A DNA stretch of 64,000 nucleotides from Lysobacterales bacterium (lineage in GTDB: Bacteria > Pseudomonadota > Gammaproteobacteria > Xanthomonadales > SZUA-5): positions 1 to 64,000 of the forward strand of contig JALHMG010000008.1 of the NCBI GenBank assembly GCA_022844135.1, in the 5' to 3' direction. Within the stretch, counting starts at the first letter, position 1. Every line of letters begins with the position of its first letter. The position numbers and the translations under genes were made by a program. Shown here one piece after another: positions 7,953 through 16,036 of the stretch. The notes under the pieces were generated by a model. It was not told where the DNA came from. It searched no databases and worked only from the letters and a program-made list of their open reading frames with translations.

Positions 7953-10742
7953 TCAATCCGCATCCTCCACCACCACATAAACCCCACGCTCATCCTGCCG
8001 TATCTCCATAGCACTGGTCTCGGAGAACTCCTCGAACCCCTTGAGCGCGCCGATGACGGAGGCTGGCGCTGACGCGAGGTTGGGTTTTTCGGACGCGGCT
8101 TGCACGTCTGGCTTGAAGTAAATGATCTGCTTCCAACTGCGGGCGACGTTGTCGGCGAAGACGACGACGAGGTCGCCGGGGACGGCGCGTTTTAATGCGG
8201 AGACGATGGCTTCTTGTTCGTCTTCGATGATCTCGATGGCGTCGGGCGATACGCCGTTTTCGATGAGGCCTTTGCGGAGCAGGGCGGGGACTTCGTCGCC
8301 GCGGCGGCCGCGGGTGTGGTCGTCGCGTTTGCAGATGTAGGTGTTGTAATGCCCGGCGGCGGCTTTGGCGAGATCGAGTACGTCTTCGTCGCGGCGGTCG
8401 CCGGGGGCGGCCATGACGACAATGCGTTTGCCGACGACGTTGAGCTGGTCGGTCAAGTTGGCCATGGCGGTGACGCCGTGGGCGTTGTGCGCGTAGTCCA
8501 TGATGACCTTGAACGGATGTTCGTCGAACACGTTCAAGCGGCCGGGCGCCTGGAAGAAGCTGGTGGTGAAGGTGCGCAGGCCGTGTTCGATGTTTTCGCG
8601 GCTGACTTTGAGGCCGTAGGCGAGGGCAGCGGCGAACATGGCGTTTTGCACGTTGTGCAGCGCGCGGCCTTCGATGGTGGCGGGGATGAGGTGGGTCCAC
8701 ATCAAGGGCAAATGCGAGCCCTTGTCGTACAGCGCGATCATGTGGCCGTTCATGCCTTGCTCCAGCACCACGGCCATGCCGCCAGCGCGGATGTGCTGCT
8801 GTACCAGCGTGTGGCGCGGATTCATGGTGACGTAGCACACGTGTTTGGCGCGGCAGTACGCGGCCATGCGCAGCACGCGCGGGTCGTCGGCGTTGAGCAC
8901 GGCGGTGTCGTTGGCGATTTCCACCACGGTGCGTTTGACTTCGGCCAGCTCGTCGAGCGTGTCGATGCCGCGCAGGCCCAGGTGATCGCTTTGTACATTG
9001 AGTACGGCAGCGACATCGCAGTCGCGCACGGCCATGCCGCGCTTGAGCAAGCCGCCGCGTGCGGTTTCCAGCACGGCTGCGTCGACGGTGGGGTCGCGCA
9101 GCACCATGCTGGCGGCCACGGGGCCGGTCATATCGCCCTTCACGGTGAGCTTGCCGTCGATGTAAACGCCATCGGTGCTGGTCAAGCCGACGGTGTGCCC
9201 GGCCATCTTCAGGATGTGCGCGAGCATGCGGCTGGTGGTGGTTTTGCCGTTGGTGCCGGTGATGCAGGCAATCGGGATGCGCGAGGGCGCGCCTTGTGGG
9301 AACAGCATGTCCATCACCGCGCCGCCGACATCGCGCGATTTGCCTTCGGCGGGCGCAACGTGCATGCGGAAACCGGGCGCGGCGTTGATTTCGCAGATCC
9401 CGCCGCCGTGGGTCTGGTAACTCTGCGAGATGTCGTCGGTGAGGAAATCCACGCCACACACATCCAGGCCAATGGCTTTGGCGGCGCGGATCGCCATCGC
9501 GCGATTGTCCGGGTGGACGATGTCGGTGACGTCGATTGCGGTGCCGCCGGTGGACAGATTCGCAGTGGAGCGCAGGTAGAAAATCTCATCGACGGGCAGC
9601 ACGGTATCGAGCGTGTAACCCTTCTTGGCCATCAGGTCGTCGGCTTGATGGTCGATCTGAATCTTGGTGAGCACTTTCTCGTGGCCGATGCCTCGGCGCG
9701 GATCGGCGTTGACGATGTCGATCAGTTCGCGAATGGAATGCTTGCCGTCGCCGATGACATGACCGGGCACGCGTTTGGCGGCGGCGACCAGTTCGCCATT
9801 GACCACCAGCATGCGGTGGTCGAAGCCAGTGATATAGCTCTCGACGACCACGGTTTTGCTGACTTGGCTGGCCACTTCATAACCGCGCGCGACTTCTTCC
9901 GGCGTCTTGAGATTGATGCAGACGCCGCGGCCGTGATTGCCGTTGTAGGGCTTGACCACCACCGGATAGCCGATGCGCTCGGCGCAGCGCAAGGTTTCGC
10001 GCTCGCTGCTGGCGGTGGCCTGCTTCGGGACCGGCAGGCCCAAGTCCTCGAAAATCTTGTGCGCCATTTCTTTGTCGCACGAGAGTTCCACGGCGATGTG
10101 GCGCGTTTCGCTGGTGATGGTGGCCTGGATGCGGCGCTGGTACTTGCCGTGGCCGAGTTGTACCAGGCTGTGTTCGTTCAAGCGCAGCCACGGGATGTGG
10201 CGCGCTTCGGCGGCTTTCACCAAGGAGCCGGTGCTGGGCCCAAGTTCGCGTTTTTGCGTGTAGCGAATGAACCAGTCGCGCTCTTTGTCGAAGTTGAAAT
10301 CCCTGTCGGCGTACTTGGTGCGCAACGACTCCGGCAGCAGCGAGTGGATCAGGCGCAGCGCGAGGCGGCTGGCCTCCAGGCCCACATTCTGGTCCTGGAT
10401 TTCGAACACCACGTTGTACTGGCCGGGCGCTTTTGCGGCGCGGGTTTTGCCGAAGCTCACATCGTGACCGGCGATGTTCTGGATTTCGATGACCACATGT
10501 TCGAAGACGTGGCCCATCCAGGTGCCTTCTTGCATGCGCTTCAAGAACCCGCCGGCCTCGCCGTAGGAGCAGCCGTGATCGGCGAGCGAGGGTACCGCTT
10601 TGACGAGCGCATTGATGAAGTCATCGCCGAGCTTGTCGGTAGGCCACTGCTCAAGCTCTTGCAGATCCACAAGGTGCAAGATGCACGGGAAATGGGCGAA
10701 GCGGTTCGGGCCGCTGTAGACATCGGTTGAAACAATCCGCAT
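7953..10742 (-). CDS. cphA: Cyanophycin synthetase
   Basis: 929 residues from ATG 10742 (MRIVSTDVYSGPN). The frame is open a further 16 codons upstream, but this start fits the family. CphA polymerises aspartate and arginine into the nitrogen store cyanophycin using ATP. The order is an N-terminal domain, an ATP-grasp domain with VVKPYNGNHGRG near residue 266 and INAAPGFRMH later, then a Mur-ligase-like domain with P-loop ITGTNGKTTT near residue 494 and a C-terminal part containing DYAHNAHG. Length and domain order match bacterial CphA1 enzymes. No cyanophycinase or isoaspartyl dipeptidase is seen nearby. The gene lies 240 bases downstream of a secreted hydrolase gene on the same strand, so a shared transcript is possible but unproven. 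Confidence 0.93.
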   Translation of the reverse strand: MRIVSTDVYSGPNRFAHFPCILHLVDLQELEQWPTDKLGDDFINALVKAVPSLADHGCSYGEAGGFLKRMQEGTWMGHVFEHVVIEIQNIAGHDVSFGKTRAAKAPGQYNVVFEIQDQNVGLEASRLALRLIHSLLPESLRTKYADRDFNFDKERDWFIRYTQKRELGPSTGSLVKAAEARHIPWLRLNEHSLVQLGHGKYQRRIQATITSETRHIAVELSCDKEMAHKIFEDLGLPVPKQATASSERETLRCAERIGYPVVVKPYNGNHGRGVCINLKTPEEVARGYEVASQVSKTVVVESYITGFDHRMLVVNGELVAAAKRVPGHVIGDGKHSIRELIDIVNADPRRGIGHEKVLTKIQIDHQADDLMAKKGYTLDTVLPVDEIFYLRSTANLSTGGTAIDVTDIVHPDNRAMAIRAAKAIGLDVCGVDFLTDDISQSYQTHGGGICEINAAPGFRMHVAPAEGKSRDVGGAVMDMLFPQGAPSRIPIACITGTNGKTTTSRMLAHILKMAGHTVGLTSTDGVYIDGKLTVKGDMTGPVAASMVLRDPTVDAAVLETARGGLLKRGMAVRDCDVAAVLNVQSDHLGLRGIDTLDELAEVKRTVVEIANDTAVLNADDPRVLRMAAYCRAKHVCYVTMNPRHTLVQQHIRAGGMAVVLEQGMNGHMIALYDKGSHLPLMWTHLIPATIEGRALHNVQNAMFAAALAYGLKVSRENIEHGLRTFTTSFFQAPGRLNVFDEHPFKVIMDYAHNAHGVTAMANLTDQLNVVGKRIVVMAAPGDRRDEDVLDLAKAAAGHYNTYICKRDDHTRGRRGDEVPALLRKGLIENGVSPDAIEIIEDEQEAIVSALKRAVPGDLVVVFADNVARSWKQIIYFKPDVQAASEKPNLASAPASVIGALKGFEEFSETSAMEIRQDERGVYVVVEDAD

Positions 10743-10899
10743 CGCGCTCTCCCCAGAGTTGACCGTGAACCAAGGATGCCGTTTTTGCAAAGAAAGGCAA
10801 GCGGGTTAATGCGGGGGCACGGGCGCTGACGGGTGCTGGTGCTGGCAAGCGAGCAAAGAGCGCTACATCGGACGAAGGACAGGCGCCCTCAAACGGGTC

Positions 10900-10926
10900 T
10901 GCTCGCGCCGGACGGCGGCGCGAGCA
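10900..10926 (-). terminator. GC-rich hairpin between hydrolase gene and cphA
   Basis: A 10-bp perfect stem (10900-10909 with 10917-10926) and a 7-base loop lie about 57 bases past the stop of the upstream hydrolase gene. There is no clear run of T after it on the minus strand, so termination is only a possibility. Confidence 0.3.
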
Positions 10927-10982
10927 GCGGATGCGTGGGCAGTCAGCCTGAGCATTTCCGCCGAGCTGCCTGCCCGCGCCGA

Positions 10983-12998
10983 TTAGCGACGCAACGCGTA
11001 CTCGTAAGCGTAATGGCTCGCGGACTTTTGCTCCCAACCGGCGAGCGGGTGGTAAATCCGGCGCCAGATCCAGAACTGGTAGCGGTTACCGAAGAGGCGG
11101 AATCGAACGGCGCGCCCGCGTTCGATTTCGATGGGCAGATTGCCGAAGGTGGGGTGGACCAGATACACGCCATCGCTGCCGCGCTGGTACGCGTTCAGAT
11201 CGGTGATGGCGCTGCTTTCTTCCCGGTAGCTGTCGCCGGCGAAACTGACGTAGGGTCTGGGCTGTTGCGCCGGCGAACCCTGCGTGGACGGCCATGGATT
11301 GTTGGCATCGCTGCCGCCAAGATGTGAGTGATCGACGGAACCTTGCACAAACGAGAAGTGGTTGTTGTAGCGCGCGCGGGCGTCGTAGTTGGGGTCGTTG
11401 CGGTAGCTGTTGGCAATCGGCAGCACCATCGAGGATGGGCTCAAAGCCGGTGTACACATGCCGGTGAAATACGGCCAGGAGGGTTCAAATAACGATTTGG
11501 AACGATTCTGGTCGCGGTACATCAAGACGGCGCGAAGCAGCGGCACGCCCATATCGAAGGGCCGCACCGGATCGGTCATTTGCATTCCTGCCGGCGGATT
11601 GAAGGGCGCATCGAGTGGAATCGGGTTCGCGCAGCTCGAATGCATGGGGACCACGCCATCGTCGACGCCTGGCAACACCATTTTGCTGCCGATGCCGCTG
11701 AAGTGATAGTTGCCGACGTTGTGTTGTCCGCTCACCGTGAGCGTGAGCACCGGCGAGTCGTTGATTTCGTCGCTCCACTCGCGATAGGTATAGCGTGGTG
11801 TGAGGTCGACATTGACGCTGGCCAGCGCTTCGGTGGAATCCCAGCTGCAGCCGCTGTTGCCGGTCCAGGTCATGATGGTATTGCAAAGGTCGGTCACCAG
11901 GTTTGTGCTGGAGGCGATCAAGAGCGCTTGAGCAAGACTGGATCCGCCGAATGCACCGGACATGGCAATGTGTCCACGGAAGTAACCAGGCAAGTCGCGA
12001 TTGTCGTTGCCGTATTCGCCGCGCGCCAGTTTGCCCATCGCGGTGCTGAACAGCAGGCCGCCGGTCGAGTGTGAGACCACCACGCAGCCATTGGCGCAGA
12101 AGCCTTTATCGAATGCCGCAGGATAGTTCGGCGGTGTGATGACGTTGGTGCCGTTGTTCATGGCCTCGACGATCTGCGTCAACACGGCGTGTTGCGAGAC
12201 TTCGAGCCGCTGCGTCGTGGCCCAGCCCACCGTCAGGACGCGATTGCGTTTGGGAGCGTAGCTCGCGTTTTGATAACCCGCCGTGGTGTCGGCGAAGTTG
12301 TTGATGTTGTACAGATGTTCCTCGATATGGTCTTGCCAATAGGCGCGGCCGTAGTCGAAGAAATAGCCTCCTGGCGAGGCGAATGCGCCTTGATCCTGTG
12401 GCCATTCGGCGAGGGCGGCATTATTGCCCATGGCTTTTTGCACCATGTGATCGACCGAATAGCCGTGAATGTAGATGATGTCGCGCCCTTCAAACGGCTG
12501 CCCGGACATCAGGAACCGGTCGCTGTCGCAAGGCACGGGCACGCCGTCGATGGCGCAGGGCAGCGGGTTGCGCGGCGGCAGTGGTGGCAACGAGGGCGGC
12601 GGCGGAGCGCTGGCCAACAAGTCATCGAGCCGGGCATTGGTAAGTTGTTCGAACTCGGCGTCCGATGCTTGCTCCTCGGGCGAATCGGGCGCGGTCGCCT
12701 CCGGTGGTAGTGTGCCTCCCAGCGCGGGCGGGCAGGGCAGTTGCTCGTAAAAGCTGTCGTAACTGGTATCCAGATTCGGATATTGGCCCGACACCGGCCC
12801 CAACACCTGATCGATATCGATGAACTGCGGGTCTTCTGCTTGCGGCGGCAGCACGCCGACCTCACCATTGTGGACCAGCAACTGCGGACATCGCGAACTG
12901 GTGTTGGGCGCCGGATTGATCGTGGGATCGGCCAGCGCTTGCGTGGCCAACAAGCTTCCTACCGCAGCGACCAGTATTCGTACACGAAACTTGGACAT
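10983..12998 (-). CDS. Secreted alpha/beta-hydrolase-like protein
   Basis: 671 residues from ATG 12998, preceded by a GAGGAG ribosome site. The track frame is open 89 codons further upstream, but that part reads as non-coding. Residues 1-22 (MSKFRVRILVAAVGSLLATQALA) form a signal peptide ending in an AxA-type site. A proline-rich linker (PPPPSLPPLPP) follows near residue 150. Residues around 175-182 read IIYIHGYS, a typical oxyanion-hole strand of alpha/beta hydrolases. Around 307-314 VVSHSTGG is a nucleophile-elbow-like motif, Ser-His-Ser-Thr-Gly instead of the usual Gly-x-Ser-x-Gly. The substrate is unknown; lipase, esterase or PGAP1-like activity would be guesses. It is transcribed away from a Cys-rich secreted protein that starts 284 bases away. 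Confidence 0.7.
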   Translation of the reverse strand: MSKFRVRILVAAVGSLLATQALADPTINPAPNTSSRCPQLLVHNGEVGVLPPQAEDPQFIDIDQVLGPVSGQYPNLDTSYDSFYEQLPCPPALGGTLPPEATAPDSPEEQASDAEFEQLTNARLDDLLASAPPPPSLPPLPPRNPLPCAIDGVPVPCDSDRFLMSGQPFEGRDIIYIHGYSVDHMVQKAMGNNAALAEWPQDQGAFASPGGYFFDYGRAYWQDHIEEHLYNINNFADTTAGYQNASYAPKRNRVLTVGWATTQRLEVSQHAVLTQIVEAMNNGTNVITPPNYPAAFDKGFCANGCVVVSHSTGGLLFSTAMGKLARGEYGNDNRDLPGYFRGHIAMSGAFGGSSLAQALLIASSTNLVTDLCNTIMTWTGNSGCSWDSTEALASVNVDLTPRYTYREWSDEINDSPVLTLTVSGQHNVGNYHFSGIGSKMVLPGVDDGVVPMHSSCANPIPLDAPFNPPAGMQMTDPVRPFDMGVPLLRAVLMYRDQNRSKSLFEPSWPYFTGMCTPALSPSSMVLPIANSYRNDPNYDARARYNNHFSFVQGSVDHSHLGGSDANNPWPSTQGSPAQQPRPYVSFAGDSYREESSAITDLNAYQRGSDGVYLVHPTFGNLPIEIERGRAVRFRLFGNRYQFWIWRRIYHPLAGWEQKSASHYAYEYALRR

Positions 12999-13282
12999 TT
13001 TTCGCTCCTCGCTCAATTGATCGGTCAGACGCCGGATGCGCCGACTCGCCACCAGTTGGCCGCATGCCAGGTGCGAAGCGAAGTGCGAAGCCGGGCGAAA
13101 ACGCCCCTCGCGGGCGCCTCGTGCGCGTTCGACATCGATAAACTGAGGCGGGAAGAAGGCGATTTCTTCCCAGGTTGTTCCCGCATCCCGGAGCAATTTC
13201 CACAGAACGAGCACAAAAATTCGCGGCGGCTCATGGAGACTGGCAGGGCGTCGTGTGGCGTACATGTGGAGGTTGGATCAAC

Positions 13283-13786
13283 ATGCAGCGATTGATATTG
13301 GCGGTTTGCCTTTGCGCCGTGTCCACGGTGGTGGTGGCGCATGGCTCGCCTGTGCAGACCACGCAGTGGTGTACTTCAGGTCATCGCGTTAACGTCTTCG
13401 AGTTCGAATTCACGGAAGATCAGATCGTCAGCGCCAAACAGTGTTTATTGAGCGGCGCCTGTCGCGATCCGTACACCCGTGTGGTTACGCCAGTCCCGAA
13501 TGCCAATCGAGCAGAGAAGGGCGAGCCGAATTGTCCGCCAACCGCGCAGGAATGCGGGGACTTCCCAGATGACTGGCGAGCGGCGCGCTTTCTTGCTGAA
13601 CATGCGTGCGACGCATTCGAGACCGCGCCCTCACCGAACTCGACCTTGATCGACGAGGGAGAGGTGCAAGCCGTGGTGACGAACCAGCAGTCGACCTTTT
13701 ATGCCAACGACCATCACACGGCTTATCAGGCGGTCCAGCGCCTCAACGGCTATTGCAGTCGATGCATGATCTCGCCGCAAAACTGA
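13283..13786 (+). CDS. Small Cys-rich secreted protein of unknown function
   Basis: 167 residues from ATG 13283, chosen because GGAGG lies about a dozen bases upstream and because a signal peptide (MQRLILAVCLCAVSTVVVA) starts there. The mature part has eight cysteines, an even number consistent with disulfide bonds in the periplasm or outside the cell. No domain is recognised. The 3' end nearly touches the convergent TPR gene, with one base between the stops. Divergent arrangement with the secreted hydrolase gene could mean joint regulation. Confidence 0.6.
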   Translation: MQRLILAVCLCAVSTVVVAHGSPVQTTQWCTSGHRVNVFEFEFTEDQIVSAKQCLLSGACRDPYTRVVTPVPNANRAEKGEPNCPPTAQECGDFPDDWRAARFLAEHACDAFETAPSPNSTLIDEGEVQAVVTNQQSTFYANDHHTAYQAVQRLNGYCSRCMISPQN

Positions 13787-13787
13787 T

Positions 13788-15821
13788 CTACACGGCGATC
13801 TGCGCCCGATCGGCCTGGCTTTGCAAACTCTGCACCCGCTGCTCAAGTTGCTGGCGCTCTTGCAACGTCAACTCGCACTCGGCGAGTACAAAGAACGCGG
13901 TGCGAATGACCTCGCGCCAGCGCGGTACCTGCGGCAATCGTGCGATGGAGAGATAGCGCTCCATCGCGCGCACACGGAGCCGCCCATCGTCGACCGTCAC
14001 CCGCCACAGTTTGCTGCGTTCGGCCAACTCGATGCGGGTCTTCCCGGTGCTGCGTTCGAACGCGCGCAGACTCAATACCATCAGCTCGACGAGTGCTTCG
14101 CGATGTGGCGTCTGTTGCCAGAACTGCGCGCCGCTTGGGTCTTCGCTCTCGACGGGCTCTTGAGGCGCGCTGGCGCTCGCGCGGTCGAATAGCGTCAATA
14201 CGAATAGCCCGGAGCTGGGATCGAGAGGGTCGAGCCGCGCCGGCTCACCGCCGAGATCAAAATTCTGGCCGGCGTCATGCTCGTCGGCCATCCCGATGGC
14301 GGCTTGCAGTTGTGGGCTATCGATTTCGATGGATTCGCTGCGCGCCGACCAGGCGGCATTCACTCGGATCGAATGACCGCCGCGATTGAGCAAAGCGCGT
14401 GGCTGATCAACGCGCAACAGGATTTCGCTGGCGTGCGTTTGTTGTGAAGCGAGCGCCGCCAGCGCCTGCTGCGCCAGTTGCCGGCTCTGCGCGATTACCT
14501 GCTGGCTCTCCAGATTCTGCTGCATGCGCTTTCTTTGCAGCCGCCATAACAACGCGCCGCAGATCAGCATCACCAACAACGCCAGCGCAGCAACGAGGCT
14601 GAAGTTGCGATCGGCGGTGGCCAGGCGCGCCAGGTCTTTTTCGCGCTCGCGGTCCAGATCGGCCAGCTCGCGCTCTCGTTCGGCCACTTCAAAGCGCACG
14701 CGCAGATTGGCAACGTTGGATCGATAACGTTGCTCGACCACGCGCCGCTCGGCCGCGAGAACCGCTTGCCACAGTTCCGTTTGTTGGTCGGGTTCGAGCA
14801 GCGAAACCGTCTGAGCGCGTTGCTCCAGCCAAGCTACGTAGAGTGCTCCCTGGTCCTGCACCCGCTGCGCCAGTGCGTCCAGCTTTTCGAGCGCGGCTTC
14901 TGGCTGTCCCTCCATCCGCAACAGCCGCGAACGCTGCAGCTCCAGGCGTATCGATGGTGCGATCGTGGATGCCGAGTTGGTGGCCGCAAGGCGTCTTGCG
15001 GCCACCAGATCCTGGGCATCGAGCGCGAACTCGAGCTCCCGCGCGCGAACGCGATCGGCGTCCGCCCACGCTGCCAGTTTCGCAAAAAGCGCGCCAGTTT
15101 GCGCCAGCCGATCTCGCGCTTGCGCTCGTTGTCCACGCTTGTACAACGAAACCGCCAGCCGCTCTTCCGTATGTGCCGCCTGGCGCAATCGATCGTTGGC
15201 GCGGTACAGCCCCAGTGCTTCCTCAAAGTGCTCGACCGCCAGATCCCACTCACCCAGATCGCTATAGATATCGCCGATGTTGTTGAGCAACGCCGCCAAT
15301 TCGGCACCGCCCAATGGGCGATAAATCGGTAGCGCCGACTTGTATTGATCGAGTGCGCTCTCGATATCGCCCATGCGTCGCAGCAAGACACCCAGGTCCA
15401 CCGCCGCCGTGGCTTTAGCCTTGCTGTCGTTCTCGCGATGGGCCAGACGTTCGGCCATGCGCATCCAGCTCAAAGCGCCGGCAAGATCGTCGCGGCGAAA
15501 TGCCAACTGCCCCTGTTTGCGTTTGATCTTGAACTCGAATTCCCAATCGGCGGTGGTCAACGGAATGGCGGCAGCTTCATTCAGGGCTTTGGCTGCCGCA
15601 TCGTATTGGCCGCGTGCGATCTGCACATCGCCCAGATGCAGCAGCAGTTCGACCACCAGGCTCGCGTGCTCCGTGCGATCGGTCTGTTCGATCGCATCGG
15701 TGCAGGCTCGTTGAGCGAGCTCTGTATCGCCATGCCGGAGCGTGCGGCAATCCGAGATCGGATCGGCAGCGAGTGCTGTCGTCAGGGTCAGCATGCAAAA
15801 GAAGCGCGCCGCAGTTCTCAA
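13788..15821 (-). CDS. Membrane-anchored TPR protein with C-terminal cytoplasmic domain
   Basis: About 677 residues if translation starts at TTG 15821, which gives a good signal peptide (RTAARFFCMLTLTTALA then ADP). An ATG at 15794 would remove most of it, and the frame extends further to 15971. Residues about 30-330 are TPR repeats (for example GDIYSDLGEWDLAVEHFEEA). A coiled-coil stretch with many E/R residues leads to a transmembrane helix near residues 405-425, followed by a Q-rich helix. The C-terminal region carries WRVTVDDGRLRVRAMERYL and no kinase or receiver motifs. Similar TPR proteins occur in Lysobacterales, often annotated only by their repeats. It diverges from the REC-GGDEF-EAL gene, suggesting a signalling partnership. 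Confidence 0.65.
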   Translation of the reverse strand: MRTAARFFCMLTLTTALAADPISDCRTLRHGDTELAQRACTDAIEQTDRTEHASLVVELLLHLGDVQIARGQYDAAAKALNEAAAIPLTTADWEFEFKIKRKQGQLAFRRDDLAGALSWMRMAERLAHRENDSKAKATAAVDLGVLLRRMGDIESALDQYKSALPIYRPLGGAELAALLNNIGDIYSDLGEWDLAVEHFEEALGLYRANDRLRQAAHTEERLAVSLYKRGQRAQARDRLAQTGALFAKLAAWADADRVRARELEFALDAQDLVAARRLAATNSASTIAPSIRLELQRSRLLRMEGQPEAALEKLDALAQRVQDQGALYVAWLEQRAQTVSLLEPDQQTELWQAVLAAERRVVEQRYRSNVANLRVRFEVAERERELADLDREREKDLARLATADRNFSLVAALALLVMLICGALLWRLQRKRMQQNLESQQVIAQSRQLAQQALAALASQQTHASEILLRVDQPRALLNRGGHSIRVNAAWSARSESIEIDSPQLQAAIGMADEHDAGQNFDLGGEPARLDPLDPSSGLFVLTLFDRASASAPQEPVESEDPSGAQFWQQTPHREALVELMVLSLRAFERSTGKTRIELAERSKLWRVTVDDGRLRVRAMERYLSIARLPQVPRWREVIRTAFFVLAECELTLQERQQLEQRVQSLQSQADRAQIAV

Positions 15822-16036
15822 GGGCAGGGCAACTTGAAGAGATCGGCTGGATTCTATCGGGCCGGTGATCGGCCCGTGATTGAATGCGGCCGTGCATTGA
15901 ACCTGGCGATGTTGGCCTCGGCCGCCAATGCGCCCGCAGCACCGCAGGTTCGCGTCGCCGACTTTCGACAAGTGCGAGTCCGCATTGATCGCAATGAGTG
16001 GTTATGATCGCCATAAGATTCAGCACCGGAGGGGGC

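Noticed and set aside
8214-10730. Plus-strand open frame of 838 codons opposite cphA
   Set aside because: Its composition (runs of G, V, A, F, D, H) is that expected from the complement of a high-GC gene, with no motif. CphA on the minus strand explains the region fully.
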